Shown: positions 24,499-32,322, counted from the stretch's first letter. The stretch: DNA of 43,487 bases from a virus (IMGVR_UViG_3300045006_000068:1-43487), one strand, 5' to 3'. The notes: generated by a model not told the origin, from the letters alone. Made by a program: numbers and translations.

Positions 24499-24613
24499 AC
24501 GAAATTCCGACAGGTCAACCACTCGCCACCCATCCACCGGCAGGGCCACACCCGGGCGTTTGCACCGCCCACGTTCGCCCAGACAGCGGCCAAAGCCTTG
24601 TCCGTTGCGTCGG

Positions 24614-24634
24614 AATATCTCCATGGTAGATATT
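24614..24634. promoter_or_regulatory. 21-bp operator AATATCT-N7-AGATATT
   Basis: Perfect 7-bp arms around CCATGGT, just downstream of the ParB-like gene and upstream of the tRNA. No clear -35/-10 pair overlaps it, so it may act as a transcription roadblock. The rest of 24499-24639 shows nothing else I recognise. Confidence 0.65.
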
Positions 24635-24639
24635 TCTCC

Positions 24640-25383
24640 TCAGTGCATCAAGTCGTAGGCGCCATTCGACAGCTCGAAAAGCACTGTGTGGCGGACGAAC
24701 TTCTCGGTCGGAGCAAGCCCGAGGGCTTCGCATACCGCCCGCTTCTCGACGTTGTTCGGAAAAACGAAGGTGATGACGTTGTCGCTCACGTCGTTCCCGT
24801 GGGACTCGCCAGCCAGGTTCTTTTCCTTCTGCTCCGCCCGGTAGTCCGCCTTCGCCTGACGGAGCTTATCCATCTGCCTCATCTTCTCGAGTTCGTCCAC
24901 CTCTTCCCTGACCTGATCGTCCTTCCCAAAGGCAGTCATTTCGGCGTGGCCGGTGTCGGCGAACAGGAAGTCCAGGTCGACCTGGTCGAACCCCAGGTCT
25001 TCGGTGAACTTCAGGTCGGGAAAGTCGACATGAATCTGTACCAGGGCCTCGACGTCAAACTCCCCCTGTAGGCCGGTATTGTTCAGGGCGATGTTCGCCC
25101 GGACCTCCTCCTCGTCGGTCAGGTCGACCAGAGCAACGTTCAGTTCATAGTCGTCCTTTCGGATCAAGGCGTCCTGAGCTTTGAGCCGCTGATGCCCCCC
25201 AACGATGCGCCAGGTCCTCCGGTTCACGATGAGGGGCCCGAGGAGCCCCATATCCTTGATGAACTTTTGGAGCTTCTTGCGGGCCGTCTCGGTGATCTTG
25301 CGGGGGTTGTAGGGGGCTTCCTGGATTTGCCGCCGGTTCACCGTGGTCATGGTGAACTTCTCAAGAGGGTTCGGGGTACTCAA
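24640..25383 (-). CDS. ParB/Srx-fold protein, IbrB-like
   Basis: 247 residues from a TTG after AAAGG. The N-terminal ParB-like domain contains APYNPRKITETARKKLQKFI, then GPLIVNRRTWRIVGGHQRLK, the ParB GxxR-type box. The C-terminal half is charged and helical (EEVDELEKMRQMDKLRQAKA). In phages and plasmids a ParB-fold protein paired with a PAPS-reductase-like protein is the IbrB/IbrA arrangement. The biochemical role of that pair is not settled. The adjacent upstream gene supplies the IbrA-like partner. Confidence 0.72.
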   Translation of the reverse strand: MSTPNPLEKFTMTTVNRRQIQEAPYNPRKITETARKKLQKFIKDMGLLGPLIVNRRTWRIVGGHQRLKAQDALIRKDDYELNVALVDLTDEEEVRANIALNNTGLQGEFDVEALVQIHVDFPDLKFTEDLGFDQVDLDFLFADTGHAEMTAFGKDDQVREEVDELEKMRQMDKLRQAKADYRAEQKEKNLAGESHGNDVSDNVITFVFPNNVEKRAVCEALGLAPTEKFVRHTVLFELSNGAYDLMH

Positions 25384-25416
25384 TGGGTGTCCTTTCCGGC
25401 CGACCGGGCCGGGCGG

Positions 25417-26094
25417 TCAGTCGTAGAGCATTTCCAGCCGGAGCCGTTCCGCCGCCAGGCTGGGGTACTTCGCCACGATCCGGGCCCAATCGTCCGGGTA
25501 GTTGTTAATGATGAACCACAGTTCCTCACCCTTGAGCGTGGTGAAGTCCCGGATGCCGACCTCGTAGGTCTCGGGGAGCGGGAGTCGATGGTCCTCGATG
25601 TACTTGCGAACGTGGGCCTTTTTCCACTCGGCGATGGGGTACAGGTGCCGGTACTTGAAGTCCATCCCAAAAGACCCGGTGGAAATCCCCTTCTTGTCCT
25701 TGAGGGAAAGCTGGCCCCGCCGCTGAAGGCTGTCAGTCTTCATGAAGCCCCACGCCAGCCACGGGGTCTGGTAGGTGTCCCGCAGGTAGTTTTCCATCAT
25801 CGTCATCGTCACCGGCCGCCGCCGGGTGAACTGGGCCGACGGAACCAAATAGTCGACGTCTGGGTGAGGGTGCCGCCGGACAGACACCCCCCACCGTTGC
25901 TCGTAGTGCGAAATGATGCGGTCGACCCAGGTAAGACGGTCGACGTAGTACAGATGGACCGGAATCACTCGGTTAGGCCCAAAGGCCTTGACCATGATGT
26001 CCAGCATACAGACCGAGTCCTGACCCGTGGAGAACATCGCCACGACGGGCCCGGAGATTCGGCCCGCCATGGCGTTCACGTTCTCCAAGAGCAT
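25417..26094 (-). CDS. PAPS-reductase-fold protein, IbrA-like
   Basis: 225 residues with an N-type ATP-pyrophosphatase loop STGQDS at 22-27 (usually SGGxDS), and the rest of a phosphoadenosine-phosphosulfate reductase-like fold (VIPVHLYYVDRL; YPIAEWKKAHVRKYIEDHRL). It lacks the C-terminal redox Cys motif of true PAPS reductases. It precedes the ParB-like gene in transcription order, as in IbrAB pairs. It may activate a substrate by adenylation; the substrate is unknown. Confidence 0.75.
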   Translation of the reverse strand: MLLENVNAMAGRISGPVVAMFSTGQDSVCMLDIMVKAFGPNRVIPVHLYYVDRLTWVDRIISHYEQRWGVSVRRHPHPDVDYLVPSAQFTRRRPVTMTMMENYLRDTYQTPWLAWGFMKTDSLQRRGQLSLKDKKGISTGSFGMDFKYRHLYPIAEWKKAHVRKYIEDHRLPLPETYEVGIRDFTTLKGEELWFIINNYPDDWARIVAKYPSLAAERLRLEMLYD

Positions 26095-26097
26095 CTT

Positions 26098-26310
26098 TTA
26101 CCCCAACAGCCCCGCAACACTCCGGGAGGCGCCGGACCGGGACCGAGCCGACTTAAAGGCGGCCTTGCGTTCGCCTTTGGTAGCGCCCCGAGTTTTCAGA
26201 CCGCCGGTAGCGACCAGGGAGGCCTTCTTTCCGAACTTGCCTCCGTTTCCTTTCTTCACCTGCCGAGGCTGGGTTTGATCCCCAACCTGAAGCCCGAGCC
26301 TTCCGGCCAT
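26098..26310 (-). CDS. Small very basic protein, 70 residues
   Basis: Starts at an ATG after GGAGGT at 7 bases, so translation is likely. Composition is dominated by Lys, Arg, Gly and Ser, with no predicted membrane segment. It sits between the ASCH and IbrA-like genes. Its charge suggests nucleic-acid binding; no family is recognised. Confidence 0.6.
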   Translation of the reverse strand: MAGRLGLQVGDQTQPRQVKKGNGGKFGKKASLVATGGLKTRGATKGERKAAFKSARSRSGASRSVAGLLG

Positions 26311-26325
26311 GTTTGTACCTCCGGG

Positions 26326-26889
26326 TTACATGGTTTCCCGCCCGGCAAGGTCGGCATGGTCGAAATCCCACAGCCGGAGCTTGCCTTTGACGTACCTGAA
26401 GGGTACACGGAAGAGCCGAGCGTTTTTCAAATGCCAATGGTAGGCCGAATCGGGGTCGGCGAACGGATTGTCCGACGGACCTCCCGGGGTGACGGCCGCC
26501 AGGTCCACGACCCCAATGATCGACGAGGCGGTCCAGAAGTGGCCGCCACGCTGGGCCAGGACGTTTGTCCGGGAGCAGACCAGCCGCTCCCGTCGTTCCT
26601 GGTCGGTCAGCGAATCGGGGTCCGCCACGAAGGCGGCCTCATCCGCCTGGTCGATCTTGAAGTACCGAGAAGTCGAGTTGTCCAGCGTTCCCAGTTGCAC
26701 CTGGACGAACTCTTCGATTAGGCGGAGATGGGGGTAGTCGGTCAGGTCCGGCATCCCGCCAATGTCCTTCCCAGAGGCATGGATGAGGAGAGGCCCCCGG
26801 TAGTCGGTGGACCAGTCTCGATTTTCGACGGTCTTCAATCCCGTCGCTACCAGGTAGGCGAGGGGATTTTGAATGGACAGCGTTTTCAT
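26326..26889 (-). CDS. ASCH-domain protein
   Basis: 187 residues. The opening LSIQNPLAYLVATGLKTVENRDW and later GPLLIHASGKD match the ASCH fold, a PUA-related RNA-binding barrel. A helical insert sits between residues 55 and 115 and a second barrel part (SSIIGVVDLAAVTP; HWHLKNARLF) follows. ASCH proteins bind or process RNA or modified nucleosides. The neighbouring IbrA/IbrB-like genes suggest a shared function. Confidence 0.72.
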   Translation of the reverse strand: MKTLSIQNPLAYLVATGLKTVENRDWSTDYRGPLLIHASGKDIGGMPDLTDYPHLRLIEEFVQVQLGTLDNSTSRYFKIDQADEAAFVADPDSLTDQERRERLVCSRTNVLAQRGGHFWTASSIIGVVDLAAVTPGGPSDNPFADPDSAYHWHLKNARLFRVPFRYVKGKLRLWDFDHADLAGRETM

Positions 26890-26906
26890 GGGTCTCCTTT
26901 CATGCC

Positions 26907-26930
26907 AAAGGCCCGGGGAAACCGGGCCTT
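26907..26930 (-). terminator. Intrinsic terminator after the coiled-coil gene
   Basis: AAGGCCCGG, a TTTC loop and CCCGGGCCTT form a strong stem 20 bases after the stop at 26950, ending in a short T run on the minus strand. It separates the recombination block from the ASCH-IbrAB block. Confidence 0.65.
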
Positions 26931-26949
26931 GACGTTGTGCGAAATTGAT

Positions 26950-27537
26950 CTAGGCCGACCGAGCCACAGCGATCCGGCGGACTTTCGTCTTCACTCCGGG
27001 CACCGGAGTCCCGGCCTTCACGGCGGCCGCTACGGCGGACCAGTCGACGGTTTTGAACTGATCGGGGATCAGAGCGGGGTCGGACGCTTCGACGTCGACG
27101 ACAACCTCTTCTCGGTACGAGAGTCCTTTGACCTCGAGATTCGGCCCGGCCGAGGCGGCGAAGTCCGGGGCGTCCAGGCTATCCGGGTCGATCCCCAGGG
27201 CCTCGGCCTCGGCACGGAACTCGGCGAGGCGGTCGGCGGCGGCCTTCCTCGCCTGGGCGTCGGCCAGCACCTTGTAGGCCGTCAGCTTCTCCTTCACGAT
27301 GGCCTCGGCCTGGTCCAGGACCGAGGTATAGCGCTTGATTTCCTCGAGCTTCGCTTTGTAGGGAGCGTACAGCGCCTTCTTCTCGGGCTCGAAGGCCTCC
27401 TCGACCAGCTTGCCGGTCGCCTTGATCTTCTTGAGGAAGTCAGCGCCGGCCATGTAATCGTCGGCGGACTTGATTTCCACAGCCCGCATATCGCCAAGAA
27501 TGGATTCGACGGTCTTCATCAACTGGGCGGAGTCCAT
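26950..27537 (-). CDS. Coiled-coil protein of the recombination block
   Basis: 195 residues. A long helical coiled coil (residues 25-115, KKIKATGKLVEEAFEPEKKA; ARKAAADRLAEFRAEAEALG) is followed by a small C-terminal beta part (FKTVDWSAVAAAVKAGTPVP). Such proteins often accompany phage single-strand annealing and SSB genes. A Gam-like or accessory recombination role is conceivable but not supported by a motif. Confidence 0.55.
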   Translation of the reverse strand: MDSAQLMKTVESILGDMRAVEIKSADDYMAGADFLKKIKATGKLVEEAFEPEKKALYAPYKAKLEEIKRYTSVLDQAEAIVKEKLTAYKVLADAQARKAAADRLAEFRAEAEALGIDPDSLDAPDFAASAGPNLEVKGLSYREEVVVDVEASDPALIPDQFKTVDWSAVAAAVKAGTPVPGVKTKVRRIAVARSA

Positions 27538-27848
27538 TACTCGACCTCCTTGCTGATGACCATTCCGACGGCCCGGTAGTACGGGGAGCCGGAGTCGATG
27601 CGAACCATGTCCTGCCGAAAGACCTGTCCGCAGAACGGGAAGGTCAGGTACTCGTCGATCATGTTCTGAAAGAGATTCTGCCGCCGCTCACCGAGTCCTT
27701 CGTAGAACTCCCGGACATCCGGGGTCATGTAGACCGCAACGCTTACCAGGCCTTGCGTGAACTGGGCGGCCACGGTACCGTCCGCCAGAACCACGCCACC
27801 TTCGGTCTGAAGGACCGTCGTCATTTCCAGAAAACCTTGCTTGTTCAT
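27537..27848 (-). CDS. Hypothetical early protein, 103 residues
   Basis: First gene after the promoter at 27865-27893, with GGAGGC before its ATG. It has a beta N-terminus (QTEGGVVLADGTVAAQFTQG), a helical middle (DVREFYEGLGERRQNLFQNM) and a short beta end. No family is recognised. It overlaps the stop of the coiled-coil gene's start by one base, so the pair is co-expressed. Confidence 0.55.
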   Translation of the reverse strand: MNKQGFLEMTTVLQTEGGVVLADGTVAAQFTQGLVSVAVYMTPDVREFYEGLGERRQNLFQNMIDEYLTFPFCGQVFRQDMVRIDSGSPYYRAVGMVISKEVE

Positions 27849-27864
27849 GATTGCCTCCGATTCA

Positions 27865-27893
27865 ACGATAATCTATATAATCGATAGTGTCAA
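27865..27893 (-). promoter_or_regulatory. Leftward promoter with embedded operator
   Basis: TTGACA (27893-27888), 17 bases, TATCGT (27870-27865). Operator ACTATCG-N7-AGATTAT occupies 27868-27888. Confidence 0.7.
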
Positions 27894-28123
27894 GCCTGGA
27901 AAGGAAGAACCAAATCCGGCCGGTTGATCTCCGCCTGATAGGCGGCTGTCTCCGGGGTCCAGCGACTCGGGGTCTTGACACCCCATTCGGCCGCCAGGTG
28001 CCGGAAGTTCCACTCGTCCACAAACACGACAACCCGCCCAGTCATGCAAAGAACCCGACGGATTTCCCGATCTACCTCAACGAACAGGCCTCGGGGGGCC
28101 TTAATCTTTCCCCAGTCGTCCAT
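27890..28123 (-). CDS. Hypothetical protein, ~77 residues
   Basis: ATG at 28123 (MDDWGKIKAP) follows GAGGTAGGTG; a GTG at 28132 is also possible. It contains two beta strands (GLFVEVDREIRRVLC; GRVVVFVDEWNF). It directly follows SSB. No family is recognised. Its stop overlaps the -35 of the next promoter. Confidence 0.5.
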   Translation of the reverse strand: MDDWGKIKAPRGLFVEVDREIRRVLCMTGRVVVFVDEWNFRHLAAEWGVKTPSRWTPETAAYQAEINRPDLVLPFQA

Positions 28124-28137
28124 GCCTATCACCTACC

Positions 28138-28563
28138 TCAAAACGGAATGTCGTCTTCGTAGGCGCGCGGATCGTAGTCGTCCTCCAGGGCCCCGCCGCC
28201 GGTCGGTCCGGACGCCTGGGCCGGGGTTCCACCAGCCTTCGGGGCGGACCCGACGAAGTGGATGGTATTGACGTTGAATACAACCTTGTTGTGCTTCTGC
28301 CCGTCCTTCTCCCAGGACTCTTTCCGGGCCGAGGCGTCGACCGCCACCTTCGCGCCTTTGGTCAGGTACTTCGACAGGGCCTCGGCGGGCTTGTCCCACA
28401 ACTGAAAGTCAAAGAAATCCGCCTTGCCGTCCTGTCCTTTTGGGACGTAGCGAGAGACCGCCAGGCAGAAATTGCACACGGCCATCCCAGACGGCGTGTA
28501 CCTCAGTTCAGCATCCCGGACGACTCGTCCGGTAAAAAGATTCTTGTTCAGATCGGAACCCAT
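28138..28563 (-). CDS. ssb: Single-stranded DNA-binding protein
   Basis: 141 residues. The OB fold is evident (NLFTGRVVRDAELRYTPSG; FDFQLWDKPAEALSKYL; KVAVDASARKESWEKDGQ). A Gly/Ala/Pro linker follows, and the acidic C-terminal tip DDIPF docks partner proteins. It protects ssDNA in replication and annealing. It is expressed from the operator-bearing promoter at 28581-28609. Confidence 0.93.
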   Translation of the reverse strand: MGSDLNKNLFTGRVVRDAELRYTPSGMAVCNFCLAVSRYVPKGQDGKADFFDFQLWDKPAEALSKYLTKGAKVAVDASARKESWEKDGQKHNKVVFNVNTIHFVGSAPKAGGTPAQASGPTGGGALEDDYDPRAYEDDIPF

Positions 28564-28580
28564 ATGACACCTCTGATCCG

Positions 28581-28609
28581 ACCGTAATATCGAATCTATA
28601 GATTGTCAA
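28581..28609 (-). promoter_or_regulatory. Leftward promoter with embedded operator
   Basis: TTGACA (28609-28604), 17 bases, TACGGT (28586-28581). Operator AATATCG-N7-AGATTGT lies at 28586-28606, overlapping the end of the replication gene. Confidence 0.7.
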
Positions 28610-29438
28610 GCTGTTTTCGCCGAGGTCCTCGGAGAAGGCTTTCCAGGTCCTCGAGGACAGCGGCCGTCTCCTGGTCGGTCGGCTTCACCACCTCGGACAG
28701 GGTGTACTTCTTGTCGTCCTTCCACAGCGTCGGCTCCTTGAGCGCCTTCTCGGCCACCCATCGGATCATGGCGGCATAGTGGCTCTTGTACCGGCTCCGG
28801 CCCGGATGCCCCTCTTCCCACTCTTGGAGGTAGGTATCCAGGATCTCGACCATCCGGCCGAAGCACGGCCGACCGACTCGCTTCACCAGAGCCGCCTCCT
28901 CGTCGTCAGTGAGTTCGACCCTGCCGAACTCTCCGAACGTCTTGAGGCCTGGTTTTTTGGGCGAAGCCTTTCTGGATCTAGTAGAAGGATCATTGGTAGA
29001 AGAGTCATTAGATCCGACTTTTGCGTCGATAGGGTCTCGACTCGAACGTCGACAGCTATCGACTTTTGCGTCGACAGGGCTATCGACTCCGGCGTCGATA
29101 GGTTTGTCCCGAACAAGAGGCCCGAATCCGACACTGTTCACGGCGAAGTAGGCGTATTTCCCCCCGACCGTGTGGATGTGGAGGTCGAGAACTCCGGCGT
29201 CTACGAGCTTGCGGAACCGCCGGGCCAGGCTTTCCTTGTTCGTAATTTCCAGGCACGGGAGGTCGTCAATGACCGCCTGATAGTGGACCCAGTAGAACGG
29301 CCGCCCATCGACGATCAGCATTTTCATATCGCCAGACTGGGAGAAATCCACGAACCATCGGAGGATCAAGGCGTCGGCAAGGTTGAGGCCAAGTCCGACC
29401 AGCACGGGCTGGGAGAAGCCTTCAATGGTGAACTTCAC
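28596..29438 (-). CDS. Replication initiator/replisome organiser-like protein
   Basis: 280 residues from a GTG overlapping the upstream stop. The N-terminal winged helix contains ITNKESLARRFRKLVDAGVL. A linker around 115-165 is rich in Asp/Ser with short repeats (DAKVDS, DAKVGS). The C-terminal helical domain (SRYKSHYAAMIRWVAEKAL) resembles DnaD-like or helicase-loader domains of phage replication proteins. It probably binds the origin and recruits host helicase. The repeated linker DNA might itself hold the origin iterons, as in lambda O. Confidence 0.65.
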   Translation of the reverse strand: MKFTIEGFSQPVLVGLGLNLADALILRWFVDFSQSGDMKMLIVDGRPFYWVHYQAVIDDLPCLEITNKESLARRFRKLVDAGVLDLHIHTVGGKYAYFAVNSVGFGPLVRDKPIDAGVDSPVDAKVDSCRRSSRDPIDAKVGSNDSSTNDPSTRSRKASPKKPGLKTFGEFGRVELTDDEEAALVKRVGRPCFGRMVEILDTYLQEWEEGHPGRSRYKSHYAAMIRWVAEKALKEPTLWKDDKKYTLSEVVKPTDQETAAVLEDLESLLRGPRRKQLDNL

Positions 29439-29575
29439 TTGCGGGCCGTCCTGGGGTCAGTCTTCAGGACCATGTCCTCGACCCGGGCCGACCACTCCCG
29501 GCGTTCCCGGCGAACGACAACGACGCCCGCAATCCCCAGGGCGACCAGGGAAAACAGGCAAGCAATAGCGATCAT
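29435..29575 (-). CDS. Small membrane protein, 46 residues
   Basis: ATG at 29575 five bases after GGAGG. One N-terminal hydrophobic helix (MIAIACLFSLVALGIAGVVVV) is followed by a basic tail (RRERREWSARVED). First gene of its transcript, coupled to the replication gene. Function unknown. Confidence 0.65.
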   Translation of the reverse strand: MIAIACLFSLVALGIAGVVVVRRERREWSARVEDMVLKTDPRTARK

Positions 29576-29592
29576 GAGCGCCTCCGAGGCCG

Positions 29593-29621
29593 AGAATATC
29601 GGCCTTACAGATGCTTGTCAA
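29593..29621 (-). promoter_or_regulatory. Leftward promoter with embedded operator
   Basis: TTGACA (29621-29616), 17 bases, TATTCT (29598-29593). Operator, read on the plus strand, is AATATCG-N7-AGATGCT at 29595-29615. Confidence 0.7.
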
Positions 29622-29646
29622 CAAAAAAAGATCGGCGGTATCTGGT

Positions 29647-30051
29647 TTAGAGATAGAAACGCCGCTCTTGCGTTTCTATCAGTCTCCTAGATTTTCCGTG
29701 GTATTCCTGCCGCAGGGCGTGGAAATCCAACTCTTGCGGTCGATGACGCCGAAGCTCCATCGCCTCGACAGCATCAGCGCCAAGGTCGGCGAGAAGATGG
29801 ACCCGAAAGACGTCTTTGCGCCCCCCGTGGACTCGGTTGCAGAGGTGGCACTGGGCCCGGACCCCCTCTTCGTCGAAGAGGACGGAGTTTGACCGTCCGT
29901 CAACGAAATGTCCGGCATCGAGTTCTAAGAATCGGAAAACGCCTCCGCAAGTGTAGCACCGGCCCCGCTCAAATCCCCCGGTCGTCGCCAGGCAGTCCCG
30001 GAGCCGCACGAACCGGGAAAACTCGTTCCATGCGGCTTCCCGGGCTGTCAG
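29647..30051 (-). CDS. ninG: NinG/Rap-family recombination protein, CTG start likely
   Basis: About 134 residues. The zinc-binding CYTCGG and AQCHLCNRVHGG motifs, LDAGHFVDGRSNSVLFDEEG, and the C-terminal EYHGKSRRL follow the lambda NinG (Rap) pattern, a junction-binding nuclease that aids recombination. The frame extends upstream of the GTG at 30009 through WNEFSRFVRLRD, a needed family segment. The best start is a CTG at 30051 overlapping the upstream stop as CTGA, with GGAAGG upstream. Confidence 0.78.
   Translation of the reverse strand: MTAREAAWNEFSRFVRLRDCLATTGGFERGRCYTCGGVFRFLELDAGHFVDGRSNSVLFDEEGVRAQCHLCNRVHGGRKDVFRVHLLADLGADAVEAMELRRHRPQELDFHALRQEYHGKSRRLIETQERRFYL
29652..29680 (-). 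terminator. Hairpin at the 3' end of ninG
   Basis: A 10-bp perfect stem GATAGAAACG/CGTTTCTATC overlaps the last codons. There is no long T run after it, so it may be a weak terminator or an RNA-stability element ahead of the next promoter. Confidence 0.45.
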
Positions 30052-30395
30052 ACAGCCTTCCCGAGGCCCGCCGAGGCCAGAACAGCGTCAAGGTCAACGC
30101 CGACCAGGGCGCAAGCCGCCAGGGCTTTGTCGTACCCCATCGAACCGGGCTTGTACCGCAGGAAGGCGAAGTAGTTCGGGCCGACGCCGACCCGCTCGGC
30201 CAGCCATTTGTAGGTCGAGAACATCCCGGCCGCCTGGGCCTTGTCCAAGGCGTCGAGAACCAGGCCGGACGGGACTCGGTCCCGAGGCGCAAAGACCTCG
30301 GACCACACGGCCGACGTCGCCTGATCCACCAGGTCGACAGGAACTCCGGCACCGACCAGGGCGGCGCTAATCTTCGTCTTCAAATCCGGTTTCAT
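30048..30395 (-). CDS. Hypothetical protein with possible XRE-like HTH
   Basis: 115 residues from MKPDLKTKISAALV (30395). The segment TYKWLAERVGVGPNYFAFLRYKPGSMGYDKALA looks like a helix-turn-helix of the phage repressor type, followed by the typical VGVDLDAVLA tail. It lies in the recombination operon, overlapping neighbours. It could be a Cro-like or accessory regulator. Confidence 0.5.
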   Translation of the reverse strand: MKPDLKTKISAALVGAGVPVDLVDQATSAVWSEVFAPRDRVPSGLVLDALDKAQAAGMFSTYKWLAERVGVGPNYFAFLRYKPGSMGYDKALAACALVGVDLDAVLASAGLGKAV

Positions 30396-30822
30396 ACTCC
30401 TCCTCCGAATACTCTGGTAACAGCACACAATATTCCGCTGATAACTGCTGGATCTCCTCGATCAGCAGGGCGCACTCTTCGACGGAGGCGGCGCCTTCGC
30501 TCTTCGGGATCGCCTCGCCGTCCATGGCGGTGAAGCCCGGATAGCCTCGGCTCATCGCCCGCTTCTTGACTTCCCACTTCACGGCCTCGAAGTCGTTGCC
30601 CGTGACCATGCAGAAAAAACGGATGTACCCGTTCAGCCGCCGATTCTGGGACCGGCGACCAACGGTCCGGGACCGGAAGGGCTTCTTCACGAAAACCTGA
30701 AAGTGCCCAGCCGTCGTCGGGTTGGTCTTCCTGAAGAAGGCCAGAAGGTCGCTGTCTTCGGTGAAATTCAGCGGGGCGAAGCGCCAGGCTTGCCCGTCAC
30801 GCTCAAGCCGACAGAGCTTCAG
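30367..30822 (-). CDS. NinB-like recombination protein, start uncertain
   Basis: The recognisable part (HFQVFVKKPFRSRTVGRRSQNRRL, near 40-62, then VKWEVKKRA and an acidic C-terminus) is similar to NinB/Orf-family proteins that bind ssDNA and SSB. The frame extends 44 codons beyond the GTG at 30690, through LERDGQAWRFAPLNFTEDSD. The first possible start is a CTG at 30822 next to AAGGAGG, only 2 bases away. The family call is moderate; the start is unresolved. Confidence 0.5.
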   Translation of the reverse strand: MKLCRLERDGQAWRFAPLNFTEDSDLLAFFRKTNPTTAGHFQVFVKKPFRSRTVGRRSQNRRLNGYIRFFCMVTGNDFEAVKWEVKKRAMSRGYPGFTAMDGEAIPKSEGAASVEECALLIEEIQQLSAEYCVLLPEYSEEEYETGFEDED

Positions 30823-31441
30823 CGCCTCCTTTCCACTTCCAGAGCCGAACCACGCCCGTCCAAGTCTCCCGGATGACCGGGGAACTCATCGGGACGGTCT
30901 GGCCGTTCAGCCGGATCGAGTCGGACCAGGTGTATTTCCCATCCTTGAGGTACAGGACACCGACGTCGTCGATCTTCAGCTTCTCGTAGAGGGCGAAGGC
31001 CTCCCGGTAGGCCGTCAACTGGAGACCATGCCAGGAGGCTTTTCCGCCGGTCTTGTAGTCTGCCAGGACTAGAGTCGAGTCCGGCCGCTGATAGACGACG
31101 TCGGTCGTCCCGGCGTACTCGAAAGCCGGATGGTAGAAGCGAGACTCCGACCGGAAAACCTTCCAGCCCGTCGCCTTCAGGAAATCCTGATGGGCCAGGA
31201 GGTAAGGGTAGACCGGGTCGGCCTCGAAGGCCTCGACCGGAAGGACGCCTTTGTTCACCAGTTCCAGAGCCTCATGGACCTCAGTCCCAAAGTCCCGGGC
31301 CCGGGTCCCCCGGTACTTCGACTCGTCGATGATCCCGGCGGCCTTGAGTAGACTCGTGACGCCGGGAATCTCCCGACGGGCACCGCCTTCCTCGACCAAG
31401 TAGTATTTGTGGGCCTGTTCGTCGAAATCGAGGGTCTTCAT
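30803..31441 (-). CDS. PD-(D/E)XK (RecB-like) exonuclease
   Basis: 212 residues from the ATG at 31441, coupled to the Rad52-like stop. RecB-family nuclease motifs: FGTEVHEALELV, FEYAGTTDVVY, LVLADYKTGG and HGLQLTAYREAF. It would resect DNA ends so the annealing protein can act. The longer upstream reading to 32197 is only an overlap with the other frame. Confidence 0.8.
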   Translation of the reverse strand: MKTLDFDEQAHKYYLVEEGGARREIPGVTSLLKAAGIIDESKYRGTRARDFGTEVHEALELVNKGVLPVEAFEADPVYPYLLAHQDFLKATGWKVFRSESRFYHPAFEYAGTTDVVYQRPDSTLVLADYKTGGKASWHGLQLTAYREAFALYEKLKIDDVGVLYLKDGKYTWSDSIRLNGQTVPMSSPVIRETWTGVVRLWKWKGGAEALSA

Positions 31442-32244
31442 GCCGCCGCCACCTTCTTCTCCCACTTCGTTACCAGGAGGTCGACCGCCTTGTCGGTCTT
31501 CGTGACCAAGAGGTCCGCCACAATCGGGGCACCGAACCGCTGGAGAGCCCAGAGCAGTTTCTCCTGCTCCATGACCGCCCGGCCTTTGATTCTCGCCCAG
31601 ACAGCCTTTTTCTGATCGCCCCCAAGGTCCAGGCCGAAATTGTGGAGCCGGGTCTTCAGTTCGTCGTCCGAGAGCGTCTTGACGCCATCGGCCGGGTCGC
31701 CCGGGGCGCTGGCTCCCGTAGCCTCCGCCGGCTTCTTCCCGGCGGCCGGAGCCTCGCCGGACGGCAGAGCCCAGGCGGGCAAGGCCGGGGGGTTCCACCG
31801 GAGTTCCACGCCGGGAGCCTCCTTGTTCTTCTTGTCCTTCACAAAATCCTTGTTGATACCGTCGGGCGTGTGCCAGACAAAGGTTTCGGGGAGCTTGTAC
31901 AGGTAGCGTCCCAGGCCCCACTGGACCCCGGCCCGCTTCATGGACCCGGAGAGCCCGCCTTTCACCGACTCGAAGTCCGAGTTCTCGGCTCCGTCCCACT
32001 TCGTAACCCACTCGCCGTCGACCCGGATGGACAGGCCGCAGAGGACTCCGCCGGACGGGCCTTCCTTGTACTCGTTCTTCCAGTTGGCCGGACCGACGAC
32101 TTCGTCCAGGCGGTCCTGAATGGCCCGATTCGTGATGTACGCCAGGACGACCCCCCATGCCCGGCCATCCTTCACACCAGAGCGGTCGACCCGCCACTCA
32201 ATATCGAGCGCCGAGAACGGCGCCGACAGCTTCTTCCAGTCCAT
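31438..32244 (-). CDS. Rad52/Rad22-family single-strand annealing protein
   Basis: About 268 residues from the ATG at 32244 (MDWKKLSAPF) after AAGAGGTG. The annealing core runs through residues 1-125, with WGVVLAYITNRAIQDRLDEV, WKNEYKEGP, and the signature SGSMKRAGVQWGLGRYLYKLP. An Ala/Pro linker follows and a charged helical C-terminus. It anneals ssDNA exposed by the neighbouring nuclease, a lambda Red-like pair with SSB. Confidence 0.85.
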   Translation of the reverse strand: MDWKKLSAPFSALDIEWRVDRSGVKDGRAWGVVLAYITNRAIQDRLDEVVGPANWKNEYKEGPSGGVLCGLSIRVDGEWVTKWDGAENSDFESVKGGLSGSMKRAGVQWGLGRYLYKLPETFVWHTPDGINKDFVKDKKNKEAPGVELRWNPPALPAWALPSGEAPAAGKKPAEATGASAPGDPADGVKTLSDDELKTRLHNFGLDLGGDQKKAVWARIKGRAVMEQEKLLWALQRFGAPIVADLLVTKTDKAVDLLVTKWEKKVAAA

Positions 32245-32263
32245 GCTGTTCACCTCTTGTTCA

Positions 32264-32292
32264 ACGTTAATCTATCTCTTCGATATTGTCAA
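32264..32292 (-). promoter_or_regulatory. Leftward promoter of the recombination operon with operator
   Basis: TTGACA (32292-32287), 17 bases, TAACGT (32269-32264). Operator TTAATCT-N7-CGATATT lies at 32267-32287. Confidence 0.72.
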
Positions 32293-32322
32293 GCGAGAGG
32301 TGACAGTCGGAAACGAATGGGA

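Noticed and set aside
30803-32197. 464-residue reading of the nuclease gene
   Set aside because: The upstream 252 codons overlap the Rad52-like gene in another frame and have shadow composition. The ATG at 31441 is coupled to the upstream stop.
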